Below are positions 17,638 to 26,701 of a stretch of DNA of 64,000 nt, piece by piece. The position numbers and the translations under genes are program-made. Position 1 is the first letter of the stretch. Every line of letters starts with the position of its first letter. The DNA comes from Sphaerochaetaceae bacterium (lineage in GTDB: Bacteria > Spirochaetota > Spirochaetia > Sphaerochaetales > Sphaerochaetaceae), in the NCBI GenBank assembly GCA_028532915.1, contig JAQQAI010000089.1, forward strand, positions 62,001 through 126,000. Direction: 5' to 3'. Under the pieces are notes generated by a model. The model was not told the origin of the DNA and did not search any database. It saw only the letters and a program-made list of their open reading frames with translations.

Positions 17638-20132
17638 AGATCGAATAGTTTCAATAGTTCTTTGTATTTTCTCATTGCGATCTTTGATTCATTCGGATAG
17701 CTCTCCTTCAGGATTTCATCGACCAGCTGCCCCAGGGCATACAATGAGGTATCGAGAGCATCGAAGGCATCAGCGTTCGCACTGAACAGATAGTATCCGT
17801 TTCCTTTTGTATCGAGTTGAGTGAACGAAAGATACTTCGAACTCTTTTTGACACGTGTCAGAGCGAGAATCCAATCGAGGTTGTCGCAAAGAGCCTTCGG
17901 TTCATAACTCGAGAATCCCCCTTTCGGCACAGAAGGAAGGACGCCTTTCGAAGTGTCTATCAGTCTTGAAGCCGTCACGACATTGAAAAGAGAATCTCCG
18001 AACTGAATAAGCGATCCCTGGTACATCAAAGCGGCGGGGACGGTCTGAATCTTCGATTTGCGGGCGATAACGGTAGAAAAGAGAGTACGCGCCTCCTGCA
18101 GCGGGATAACAGCGACTTTCCGTTTTCCTTTCTTGGAAGAGACACTCGGATAATTGGTCCCGAGTATTCTCACGGTGGGGACATCCACTCTCTCTTTCTC
18201 TTTCGTCTGTTTTAACCGTCCTTGATCTTTTCCCTTCCTCTGACCTCCACTTGAGTGCAGCTGACCGCGCAATTCGGGACTGATGATATCGAGCCATTCC
18301 TTTTTCAAAGGTGATACCGTACGTGCATACATCTTCGATGTCATGACGATCTCGCCGGCAAGAAGGTATTGAGGCAGTTCTTTGAACCATGAGGATCCCG
18401 GATGGATGAAGATCTTCTGGGCGGTGACGCTGTGGTACATGTTGCCTCTGTCGCGCATGCACACGAACTGCAGAAGACCGGAGGCAAGGCAGCACATGAA
18501 ATCCTTCAGAGGTCCCCCTTTTGAGATGGGGATCTGCAATGATGAGATGATCTCGCCGAGCTGTTGGTGTACATGGACAATCTCGTTCATGGAAGGGAGG
18601 TCGAGATAGTTCCTTTTGCAGAAATTTTCTTTATCTTTGGGACTTTTCTGTGATGTGAACGTGTAGAAGATCGTCAGATAGGAGATGAAATCTCCTTTGT
18701 CGCTCTGGAATGACTGATGAGCCGCTCTTGCTTCATCTATCTTTCCTGCGGGGAGGATGAACGGTGTTTTGCATGACAGAAATGAGATCGCTATGAGCAC
18801 TTCTTCAAGAACATTCGGATAATTGAGCATCGCTTCCACGATGACCCGTGAATGGCGGGGTGAAAGGGGGAACCTGACCATGTGGTTGCCGATCGGTGTG
18901 AGATGATGCTGATCATCGATAGCACCGATGAAACGGAGCGTCTGCTTTGCTGATTGGAGAGCGCTTTCTTTTGGTTTCGTGAGAAAAGGAAACGACTGAT
19001 AATCATAGATTCCAAGTTCACTCATCCGCAGAACGACTTCCGAGAGATCCGTTCTGAGTATCTCTTCTGAGCCGAAACGATCCCGCATCGAAAAATCGTG
19101 TTCACTGTAGAGTCTGAAACATTCTCCCGGTGCGGTCCTTCCTGCTCTTCCTGCTCTCTGCTGGCATGAAGCGCGGCTGACGGGAAGTGTGATGAGAGAA
19201 CTGGTAAAATCTTTTTGATTGTAATAATTCATCTTGGCGATTCCAGAATCGATGACGACTCTGATCCCGTCAATCGTGAGGCTCGTCTCGGCTATATTCG
19301 TTGAGATCACTATCTTTGTCTTTCCTTCCGGGGTAGGTATGAATACACGTTCCTGTTCCTCTTTGGACAGGCGTCCGTAAAGGGGATAGAGTACGACCTC
19401 GTCGGGTTTAGTCGAAAGAGAGAGCATGGAAAGACATTTTTTTATATCGGCCTCTCCGGGAAGGAAGATGAGAATATCTCCGCGGCGCTTTTCAATCGAG
19501 CTGCTGACGATATTCTGGATGTGATCGAAGATCGCATCGCGGTCGCGTGTATCCGTCACCGGCTGGTAATGGATATCGACGGGATGGATTCTCGCATCTA
19601 TGTGGATGATCGGAGCATCAAAGAAGAACCGGCTGAACACTGAAGTATTTATTGTGGCGGAAGATACGATGACTTTGAATTCTGGTCGCTTTTGAAGAAT
19701 CTGGTAGAGGAGACCTAGAACAAAATCAATATTCAATGAGCGTTCGTGAGCCTCATCTACCAGAATGACCGAATATTTCGACAGAAGCGGATCGGCTTTG
19801 AGTTCCATAAGGAGTATGCCGTCGGTCATGACCTTTATCTTCGTGTCCTTAGTGCTGGTATCGTTGAATCTCATCTTATAGCCGACGAAAGAGTCCGTGT
19901 CATCTATCTGCCTTTTGATGAAGTCGCATACAGAGAGTGTCGCTATTCTTCTGGGCTGGGTGATTCCCACAATCTTCTCATCGGTATATCCAGCTTCATG
20001 GAGGATGAGCGGTATCTGCGTAGTTTTTCCGCTGCCTGTCGGGCTTTCAACAACTACAACCTGACGCTCTTTGAGAGCGTCAAGTATCTCCTTCCTGTGT
20101 CTGTAGACAGGAAGATGTTTCATTGTAAACAT
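17634..20132 (-). CDS. DEAH-box ATP-dependent RNA helicase (HrpA/HrpB-like)
   Basis: The 832-residue protein shows Walker A SPTGSGKTTQIP near residue 31, the DEAH box (VDEAHERSLN), SATIN, and in the second RecA domain VISTNIAETSLTIDGIRVVIDSG and QRAGRAGRTAPGE. A helicase-associated domain (HA2) and OB-like segment follow. These enzymes remodel RNA or ribonucleoprotein; HrpA acts on stalled translation in E. coli, but the length leaves HrpA versus HrpB open. It starts directly after the hisS stop (TAGATG), suggesting coupled expression; a second ATG at 20123 has better ribosome-binding spacing. Confidence 0.92.
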   Translation of the reverse strand: MFTMKHLPVYRHRKEILDALKERQVVVVESPTGSGKTTQIPLILHEAGYTDEKIVGITQPRRIATLSVCDFIKRQIDDTDSFVGYKMRFNDTSTKDTKIKVMTDGILLMELKADPLLSKYSVILVDEAHERSLNIDFVLGLLYQILQKRPEFKVIVSSATINTSVFSRFFFDAPIIHIDARIHPVDIHYQPVTDTRDRDAIFDHIQNIVSSSIEKRRGDILIFLPGEADIKKCLSMLSLSTKPDEVVLYPLYGRLSKEEQERVFIPTPEGKTKIVISTNIAETSLTIDGIRVVIDSGIAKMNYYNQKDFTSSLITLPVSRASCQQRAGRAGRTAPGECFRLYSEHDFSMRDRFGSEEILRTDLSEVVLRMSELGIYDYQSFPFLTKPKESALQSAKQTLRFIGAIDDQHHLTPIGNHMVRFPLSPRHSRVIVEAMLNYPNVLEEVLIAISFLSCKTPFILPAGKIDEARAAHQSFQSDKGDFISYLTIFYTFTSQKSPKDKENFCKRNYLDLPSMNEIVHVHQQLGEIISSLQIPISKGGPLKDFMCCLASGLLQFVCMRDRGNMYHSVTAQKIFIHPGSSWFKELPQYLLAGEIVMTSKMYARTVSPLKKEWLDIISPELRGQLHSSGGQRKGKDQGRLKQTKEKERVDVPTVRILGTNYPSVSSKKGKRKVAVIPLQEARTLFSTVIARKSKIQTVPAALMYQGSLIQFGDSLFNVVTASRLIDTSKGVLPSVPKGGFSSYEPKALCDNLDWILALTRVKKSSKYLSFTQLDTKGNGYYLFSANADAFDALDTSLYALGQLVDEILKESYPNESKIAMRKYKELLKLFDL

Positions 20133-21440
20133 CTACACCTCTTCGCCGATTTTCACAGCAGCCGATTCAATCTGCATCTCTTTGAAATCGGTTCTGTCAG
20201 ACAACCTTCTCAGGGTAAACTGACCGAGTGATTTCTCTTCGTCCGAAATAAAGATTCCGAACGGAATATTATGTGCTTGTGCATATTTGAACTGAGAGGT
20301 AATCTTCTTCTTTTCAAGATAGAGATCGACTCTCACTCCCAATTCTCTAAGCCTAAGGGCGATACGCTGGTAATAGTCGATATGGGAATTGTCAGTATTG
20401 AAGATGATGACATCGCTCGATCTTGTGCTGTCAAGGAAGGGACTTCCAAGTTCTTCAAGTGCGGCGATGAGTCTGTCCAATCCGATTGAAGAGCCGACTC
20501 CGGGAAGCTTTTCCTTCATATAAAGGGAGGCAAGATCATTATATCTTCCTCCCGAACAGATCGATCCGATTGAGGGGAGGTCTGTAAGAAATGTTTCATA
20601 TACGATACCGGTATAGTAATCGAGACCTCTGGTGATCGAAGGGTCGATGATGATGTTGTCTGCCATATCGAGGGATTTGAGAGTGCTGTAGATATTGCGG
20701 AGGCGGTTCGAGTGTTCTTCCTCTCCGCCGGCAAGTACACTCAGCCGTCTGATCGTATCGTAGGGATTCTCATCTTCTACCGGCGTGATGAAAGACAGGA
20801 TATCCTGTGATACCTTTTCGCTGCCGGTGCTCTCATTAAGACTCTCCAGAGTCTGGTTGACTCCTACCTTTCTGATCTTATCAACGGTGCGGAGGATCTC
20901 AACGGAATTGTGGTCCACATGAAGATGTCTGAGAAATGCGTTGAACAGTCCTCGGTGGGCTATATGAATGGAGACGTTCGAAAGCTGCAGAGACTTGAGC
21001 GAGTGGTACATCATCATGAGGATTTCCACATCACTTGTCGGGTTATCGGGGCCCACGATGTCGAAATCGCATTGATAGAATTCTCTGAATCTGCCTTTCT
21101 GAGGATTTTCTCCACGCCATACTTTGTTGATGTGGTAGCGTTTGAAGGGGATTGTCAGTTCATTTCGATGAAGAGCCATGAAACGGGCAAACGGTACGGT
21201 CAAATCGAATCTGAGAGCGACGTCTCTTCCTCCGTTGTCGGCAAAATGGAATATCTGTTTGTCGGTTTCACCTCCGCCTTTTCCAAGAAGAACCTCAGTG
21301 TACTCCAGCGCCGGCGTGTCTATCGGGCTGAAGCCGTACAAAGAGAATTGTTTTTCTAGTGTATCAATTATCTTCTTTTTGACAATTTCTTGTGCCGGAA
21401 GGGAATCTCTGAACCCTTTCAGGATCTTGCTCTGTATCAT
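20133..21440 (-). CDS. hisS: Histidyl-tRNA synthetase
   Basis: The 435-residue class II synthetase charges tRNA-His. It has motif 1 near ILKGFRDSLP and DTPALEYTEVL, motif 2 (RYHINKVWRGENPQKGRFREFYQCDFDIVG, seen over residues 108-137), the histidine-specific motifs LDYYTGIVYE and SGGRYNDL, and motif 3 GVGSSIGLDRLIAALEE, then the anticodon-binding domain. The frame opens 38 codons upstream, but the ATG at 21440 matches the family start and has CAGGAG upstream. Confidence 0.95.
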   Translation of the reverse strand: MIQSKILKGFRDSLPAQEIVKKKIIDTLEKQFSLYGFSPIDTPALEYTEVLLGKGGGETDKQIFHFADNGGRDVALRFDLTVPFARFMALHRNELTIPFKRYHINKVWRGENPQKGRFREFYQCDFDIVGPDNPTSDVEILMMMYHSLKSLQLSNVSIHIAHRGLFNAFLRHLHVDHNSVEILRTVDKIRKVGVNQTLESLNESTGSEKVSQDILSFITPVEDENPYDTIRRLSVLAGGEEEHSNRLRNIYSTLKSLDMADNIIIDPSITRGLDYYTGIVYETFLTDLPSIGSICSGGRYNDLASLYMKEKLPGVGSSIGLDRLIAALEELGSPFLDSTRSSDVIIFNTDNSHIDYYQRIALRLRELGVRVDLYLEKKKITSQFKYAQAHNIPFGIFISDEEKSLGQFTLRRLSDRTDFKEMQIESAAVKIGEEV

Positions 21441-21544
21441 CGCGGTTTGAACTCCTGTTGCATTTTTTGCTTTTTTAGTATACACACTAGAGTGTAAACA
21501 AATCCTCCACAAACTGCAATAAGTATAGAAATAGGACTTAATTG

Positions 21545-22750
21545 ATGCTAACACGCTACAAGAAAGATGAGAGAGGGGTAAATATCCCCATCGCTACGAT
21601 TTACAACCAGGAAGAACATGATATTCAACTTGGAAAAGTAGATGTGGATGCTGTATGGGTGGTGAAAAAGCTCACCCAGAACGGTCATAGTGCCTATATT
21701 GTCGGCGGGGCGGTGAGGGACCTTCTTCTCGATAAGGTGCCCAAGGATTTCGACATCACCACCTCGGCTACACCCCGTCAGATTCATAAACTGTTCTATA
21801 ATGCAAGGATCATAGGGAAACGGTTCAAACTTGTTCATCTCACTTTCAAAGATAAGATCATAGAAGTGTCAACCTTCCGTTCCGGAGAGGAGAATCCGAA
21901 GATCCCTTCGGATGTCTACGGTACGATCGAACAGGATGCGAAACGGAGAGATTTTACACTTAATGCGCTTTACTACAATCCTCTGGACGGACATATTCTA
22001 GATTTCAATGATTCGATGAAAGATATCAGGAAAGGAAAAGTGAAATCAGTTCTCCCTCTCAGCGAATCGTTCATCGAAGATCCTGTAAGAATGATCAGAG
22101 CTGTAAAGTATTCGGTCAGTACGCAGTTTTCTCTCGCCTTCGACATCAAGCGTGCTATCAGACGTGATGCTCATCATCTCAACAGGATTTCAAGCAGCAG
22201 GATCACAGAGGAAGTCATGAAGATCCTCGCAAGCGGGAATTCCTCCCGGATGATCGGGACATTACAGAAATACAGACTGCTCATCTATATTCTTCCGTCA
22301 ATCAGTACTCATCCCAATTTCGAATCAGTACTCCGGTCTCTCGAGAGTCTTGATGAGAGCATCAGATCATTTTCTTCATCGAAGGGGAAGAAAGTGATCT
22401 CAAGAAGTGATATGCTGTACGCACTTGTAAGGGCGCTCGTGACTGACGTCAGAGATGAGGCGGAAAGTGAGAGAGAATTCTACCAGAAAATTTTCCTCAG
22501 GGTAAAAGAGTATATAGCACCCATCACTCCCGCGAACTACGATGTGGAACATGCGGCGGCAAAGATCGTGAAATCATTCGGGATCGTTGTGGCAAGTTCA
22601 TGGATGAAGGCGAGAAAGCCTATTCAGAGGCAGGTTCGTAACCCGAAAAAAGGAAGCGGCAGAAAGGGTAGATATCCCAAGATCAAAGGGAACGCACAAC
22701 CTGCTCAGGGCAGAGCGAAACAGCACAAGCACGCTCCATCCTCTGTTTAA
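21545..22750 (+). CDS. PcnB-like class-II nucleotidyltransferase (poly(A) polymerase or CCA-related)
   Basis: The 401-residue protein carries the same fold as the enzyme at 8396: GGAVRDLLL, KDFDITTSATPRQIHKLFYNARIIGKRFKLVHL, and RRDFTLNALYYNP, followed by FIEDPVRMIRAVKYS. The RIIGKRFKLVH sequence and the basic C-terminal tail (PIQRQVRNPKKGSGRKGR...) are features of bacterial PcnB poly(A) polymerase rather than of HD-type CCA enzymes. It would add 3' A-tails to RNA. A TTG just before the ATG is also in frame. It is divergent from hisS and ends four bases into the convergent P-loop gene. Confidence 0.85.
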   Translation: MLTRYKKDERGVNIPIATIYNQEEHDIQLGKVDVDAVWVVKKLTQNGHSAYIVGGAVRDLLLDKVPKDFDITTSATPRQIHKLFYNARIIGKRFKLVHLTFKDKIIEVSTFRSGEENPKIPSDVYGTIEQDAKRRDFTLNALYYNPLDGHILDFNDSMKDIRKGKVKSVLPLSESFIEDPVRMIRAVKYSVSTQFSLAFDIKRAIRRDAHHLNRISSSRITEEVMKILASGNSSRMIGTLQKYRLLIYILPSISTHPNFESVLRSLESLDESIRSFSSSKGKKVISRSDMLYALVRALVTDVRDEAESEREFYQKIFLRVKEYIAPITPANYDVEHAAAKIVKSFGIVVASSWMKARKPIQRQVRNPKKGSGRKGRYPKIKGNAQPAQGRAKQHKHAPSSV

Positions 22751-23607
22751 CCCCATTCCTCGATTTCAAGATTGACACCGGCAACGAAGATTCCTCCGTA
22801 TTTTTCCAGCGAATCACCGATATACTCCTGCAGCTCTGCAAGTGTCGAGGTAATCTGGTGTTTTATGGGAACTCTCAGCTTCACAGTGAGATTATATCCG
22901 GTGCTTTCTATCTTCATTGATACCTTCTTCACTTTGATCATATGGTCGAACTCGTCAAGACAGTGAATGACCATTTGCGTCAAAGCAGCTTCACTCATAG
23001 TTATTTTCCCATATTTACTGAATTCAGGACGAACAATCGTCTTCTCGAATGCCTGTTGTTTCCTCCACGGAAGATTCGATTTGTTTTTAAAGAAGACGCG
23101 CATGGAATCATAGACGATCTGCGGATATGAACGGGTGATCTCGATCGTCGGAACAGGGATTACATGCTTGCCCTCGCTGAAACGGATTCTCATCGCGGTC
23201 TCGATCTCTTCCTTACTCGCGATATCTTCGATTCTGAAGATCTTCTCGGGTTCCGGGAGTTTCAGTCTGGAGGCGATCTTGTAGACCATCTTCTCACTGG
23301 TTCCGATGATCATTATTCTGTGATATTTCTCGCTTTGAAGTGCCGATATAGTCTCTCTCATGTGATCATCATCATCGAAGAGAGCCACCTTGACTGCCGA
23401 GAGGAAGTTCGGCTCCCGTTTCGCAGATCTTCCTGCAATGAAACGATCACCCTTTATGAGTAATCCATCGTCTATGATGAGTTCTATATTATGCTTCTGG
23501 GCAACCAACTTGGAGCGAAAACTTTTTCCTGTACCGCTCTTTCCTACCAGAGCATACACTTTCACCCCTTTCAGCTTCCAAAAAATGTAACGGAAAATGC
23601 GGTTCAT
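22747..23607 (-). CDS. P-loop NTPase with C-terminal Asp23-like domain
   Basis: The 286-residue protein starts with a Walker A motif, VGKSGTGKSFRS, at residues 22-33 and continues as a small NTP-binding domain (MIIGTSEKMVYKIASRL). The last 85 residues (MSEAALTQMVIHCLDEF to the C terminus, with GIFVAGVNLEIEEWG) match the pattern of the Asp23/Gls24 alkaline-shock domain: helix, paired beta strands, helix, then a V-x-V strand. Asp23 proteins are tied to envelope stress in Firmicutes. I know no reaction for this combination. It is divergent from rnfC across a long inverted repeat. Confidence 0.78.
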   Translation of the reverse strand: MNRIFRYIFWKLKGVKVYALVGKSGTGKSFRSKLVAQKHNIELIIDDGLLIKGDRFIAGRSAKREPNFLSAVKVALFDDDDHMRETISALQSEKYHRIMIIGTSEKMVYKIASRLKLPEPEKIFRIEDIASKEEIETAMRIRFSEGKHVIPVPTIEITRSYPQIVYDSMRVFFKNKSNLPWRKQQAFEKTIVRPEFSKYGKITMSEAALTQMVIHCLDEFDHMIKVKKVSMKIESTGYNLTVKLRVPIKHQITSTLAELQEYIGDSLEKYGGIFVAGVNLEIEEWG

Positions 23608-23643
23608 ATTTACTGTTATACCGTTTTTCGTTTACAATAGAAA

Positions 23644-23699
23644 GACGTTGTGACAATAACCTATAATTTGTTTGATCATTATAGGCCTATTGTTACGTC
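23644..23699. promoter_or_regulatory. Long interrupted inverted repeat in the rnf / P-loop gene divergent promoter region
   Basis: Left arm 23644-23667 and right arm 23678-23699 share GACGT, ACAATA and CCTATAAT in inverted order, interrupted by small unmatched inserts, with a ten-base centre. The left arm contains a TATAAT that could be a promoter -10 box. It fits a repressor or activator site, or a leader hairpin if transcription starts upstream. Confidence 0.5.
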
Positions 23700-23723
23700 T
23701 CACCATGTAAGGAGTGATTCATC

Positions 23724-25037
23724 ATGCACAGATTACCGACTTTTCGAAAGGGTGGTATACATCCTGGCGATAAGAAAGAATTGAGTCAGAGTCAACCCGT
23801 CGAGAGACTTCCGTTTCCCGATGAGCTGATTGTCCCTCTTTCTCAACATTTAGGAGCGCCGGCCAATCCTCTGAAAGAGAAGGGGGATGCAGTCGGAATG
23901 GGAGAGATGATCGGGGAAGCCTCATCATTTATATCCGCCAACATACACTCACCGGTCAACGGAACTATAACAGAGATTCGTCAGATAACGCTGATGAACA
24001 GCGTCTCATGCAAGGCGTTCGTGATCAAGGTGGATACAGAAAATCCCGCCGTCGAGTTCACCGCACATCCGTGGAAAGATAAAAGCGGTGAACAGCTGCT
24101 GGGCAAAGTCAAGGAACTCGGGATCGTAGGGACCGGCGGAGCGACATTTCCCACACATGTGAAATTGTCTGTTCCCAAAGGAAAGAGCGTCGAGTCTCTT
24201 GTGATCAACGGGGTTGAATGCGAACCGTATTTGACAAGCGACCACCGTCTCATGCTCGAACAGACAGAGCAGGTCCTTGAAGGTATCATGATCGCCGCTC
24301 ACATCACAGAGCCTAAGAATATCATAGTCGGTGTGGAGAACAACAAGAAGGATGCAATCGAGAGACTCAGAAGTGTGATATCCGAAAAGAAGCTTCCCAT
24401 CGAAGTCGTTGCACTTCAGGTAAAATATCCCCAGGGAGACGAGAAACAGCTGCTGAAGGCGACGATCAACAGGGAAATCCCCTCCGGAAAGCTGCCTCTT
24501 GATGTCGGGGCTGTCGTCCTTAACGTGGGTACAGCCTTTGCAGTCTATGAGGCGGTTGTCTACAACAAGCCGATCATTGACAGAATTGTTACCGTCAGCG
24601 GCGAGGCGATGAAAGAAAAGAAGAATGTGAGAACGCCCATAGGGACGAAGATCGCCGATCTGATCGCATTCAGCGGAGGACTCAACGATAACGTAGGTAA
24701 GATGGTTGCAGGCGGTCCGATGATGGGATTCGCATTCTATGATGACCAGATCCCAGTGATCAAGGGAACCAGCGGTATTCTCGCTCTTGAAAGAAAGAAG
24801 GAGAAGAAGGTAAAGATCTCCACTCCCTGTATCTCCTGCGGAAAATGTGTCGCCGTATGTCCGATGGGACTGCAGCCGACGCGGCTGTTCAGACTGATCG
24901 AAAACAGGCAGTACGAACAAGCAATGAAATTGAATCTTATGGACTGTAAGGAATGCGGCTGCTGCGCATACAGCTGTCCGTCTGAATTACCCCTAGTACA
25001 TGGTATGAAGCTAGGAAAGAAAATGGGGAGGAAGTAA
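23724..25037 (+). CDS. rnfC: Rnf complex subunit RnfC
   Basis: The 437-residue cytoplasmic subunit carries FMN and NADH sites and two [4Fe-4S] clusters. It opens FRKGGIHPGDKKELS, has GTGGATFPTHVKLS and VINGVECEPYLTSDHR, and ends with CISCGKCVAVCPMGLQP and CKECGCCAYSCPSELP, which bind the clusters. It passes electrons between NADH and the membrane part. GGAG precedes the ATG. It heads the rnfCDGEAB operon. Confidence 0.96.
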   Translation: MHRLPTFRKGGIHPGDKKELSQSQPVERLPFPDELIVPLSQHLGAPANPLKEKGDAVGMGEMIGEASSFISANIHSPVNGTITEIRQITLMNSVSCKAFVIKVDTENPAVEFTAHPWKDKSGEQLLGKVKELGIVGTGGATFPTHVKLSVPKGKSVESLVINGVECEPYLTSDHRLMLEQTEQVLEGIMIAAHITEPKNIIVGVENNKKDAIERLRSVISEKKLPIEVVALQVKYPQGDEKQLLKATINREIPSGKLPLDVGAVVLNVGTAFAVYEAVVYNKPIIDRIVTVSGEAMKEKKNVRTPIGTKIADLIAFSGGLNDNVGKMVAGGPMMGFAFYDDQIPVIKGTSGILALERKKEKKVKISTPCISCGKCVAVCPMGLQPTRLFRLIENRQYEQAMKLNLMDCKECGCCAYSCPSELPLVHGMKLGKKMGRK

Positions 25038-26147
25038 GTGGAAAATCGGAAACTGACTGTTTCATCATCACCTCATATTCACACCAGGATGTCTACATCG
25101 TCGATCATGTGGAGTGTAACGGTTGCACTGCTGCCCGCAGCTCTTTGGGGTGTCTATGTTTTCGGATTGAGGGCATTGCTTGTTATAGCCGTGTCGATAG
25201 TATCTTCGGTGGCAATCGAATACGGATTGCTCAAAATCAGCAAGGATGGATCTGTCCTTGACGGTTCAGCATTCTTAACAGGACTTCTCATCGGAATGAA
25301 CCTTCCTGCAGATGTAGCGATCGTTGTTCCGATACTGGCTTCAGCCTTTGCGATCTTCGTTGTCAAATGGACTTTCGGCGGTCTCGGTTCGAACTGGATG
25401 AATCCAGCTTTGGCCGGACGTGTCTTCGTTTTCTTTTCCTTTACCGGTCTTATGAACACATACCGAATGCCGAGAACGCTTGTCTCAGCAGGGGTCGATG
25501 CAAGTTCCAGCGCGACAATTCTGACTCAGATAAAGATGACAGTCTCCGAGCAGACTGCTTTGCTGGCCTCGAGTACAGGAGTACTTGAAAGCAGCGGCTA
25601 TCCCTATACCGGATTCGCGCATAATGTCTCACAGTTTTTCTCATCGATGTCGTTGAATGTCAGCGAATACACGATCGATGCATTTTTCGGAAACATCGCG
25701 GGATGTATCGGAGAAGTTTCGGCATTCTTTCTTATTCTCGGCGGTATCTATCTTCTCTATAAAAAGATTATCACATGGCATATTCCGGTTTCGATGATCG
25801 GTTCATTCGCCCTTTTTGCATGGGTCTTCGGAGGATTAAGAAACGGACTCGGTCTGTTCCAGGGAGATTTCGTTCTCCAGATCTTCAGCGGTGGATTCAT
25901 TCTTGCTTCGCTGTTCATGGCAACAGATATGGTTACAAGTCCCGTGACCCGCAAAGGGATGATCCTCTACGGAATTCTTATAGGATTTTTCACATTCCTT
26001 CTGCGATATTTCGGATCTCTTCCCGAATCGAGTTCACTCGCGATACTTCTGGTAAATATCTTCGTCCCGACGATCGACCGGTATATCATGCCGAAACGTT
26101 TCGGTGAGGTAGAGAAGAAAAGCAATAAGAAGGAGGTGAAGGCATGA
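25038..26147 (+). CDS. rnfD: Rnf complex subunit RnfD
   Basis: The 369-residue membrane subunit has about nine to ten hydrophobic segments. The covalent FMN site of the family (usually SGAT) appears as DASSSATIL, pointing to Thr160 as the flavin-bearing residue. LDGSAFLTGLLIGMNLP and GLGSNWMNPALAGR are typical RnfD/NqrB segments. It starts with GTG directly after the rnfC stop and overlaps rnfG by ATGA. Confidence 0.95.
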   Translation: MENRKLTVSSSPHIHTRMSTSSIMWSVTVALLPAALWGVYVFGLRALLVIAVSIVSSVAIEYGLLKISKDGSVLDGSAFLTGLLIGMNLPADVAIVVPILASAFAIFVVKWTFGGLGSNWMNPALAGRVFVFFSFTGLMNTYRMPRTLVSAGVDASSSATILTQIKMTVSEQTALLASSTGVLESSGYPYTGFAHNVSQFFSSMSLNVSEYTIDAFFGNIAGCIGEVSAFFLILGGIYLLYKKIITWHIPVSMIGSFALFAWVFGGLRNGLGLFQGDFVLQIFSGGFILASLFMATDMVTSPVTRKGMILYGILIGFFTFLLRYFGSLPESSSLAILLVNIFVPTIDRYIMPKRFGEVEKKSNKKEVKA

Positions 26148-26701
26148 AGAATTTTGCAAAGATCGGCATAACTCTTGCCCTGATAGCATCAATCGCCGCT
26201 GCAGCGCTGGCCTTCATCAACTCTGTGACGGCCCCGAGAATCGCAGCCTACGATGCGATGGTTGTCGAAATGACGCTGAAAGAGGTCGCCCACGACTACG
26301 CTATCGGTGATAAGAGGACAATAGACGATGACGGGACAGTGACGGCAGTTCACCCGCTGACAGACAGTGAAGGGGCCACGGCCGGTTACATACTCTCTCT
26401 TACCGGAAACGGATACGGAGGACCGTTCACCATGATGGCCAGTTATCTTGCCGACGGAACTGTGGTTGATGCCAGACTTTTGACGAACTCAGAGACTCCG
26501 GGACTCGGAAAGAAAGCTGAAAATCCCTCGTACATGGAAAAATTCCAGGGTACAGGCAATGATAATCCGGTTCCGCAGAAGAAAGATGAACTGTCGAAAG
26601 AAGATGCCGATGCCGTCGGCGGATCGACTATAACCTTTACAGGTGTTTCGAAAACTCTTGCATACGGTTCTGCCTATGTAAAAGAATTGGGAGGAAAATA
26701 A
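26144..26701 (+). CDS. rnfG: Rnf complex subunit RnfG
   Basis: The 185-residue subunit has one N-terminal membrane helix (residues 6-27) and a periplasmic flavin domain with NSETPGLGKKAENPSY. The usual S-G-A-T covalent FMN motif is GGSTITFTGVS here, so Thr162 is the likely attachment residue. Flavinylation normally depends on an ApbE-type transferase, which is not in this window. Confidence 0.94.
   Translation: MKNFAKIGITLALIASIAAAALAFINSVTAPRIAAYDAMVVEMTLKEVAHDYAIGDKRTIDDDGTVTAVHPLTDSEGATAGYILSLTGNGYGGPFTMMASYLADGTVVDARLLTNSETPGLGKKAENPSYMEKFQGTGNDNPVPQKKDELSKEDADAVGGSTITFTGVSKTLAYGSAYVKELGGK

Noticed and set aside
21484-21495. Operator ACACT-AG-AGTGT between hisS and pcnB-like gene
   Set aside because: Arms are only five bases and chance occurrence is likely; the promoter elements around it are also weak.
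23648-23670. Rex redox-sensor operator upstream of rnf
   Set aside because: Only one half (TTGTGA) is present; the facing TCACAA half is missing.
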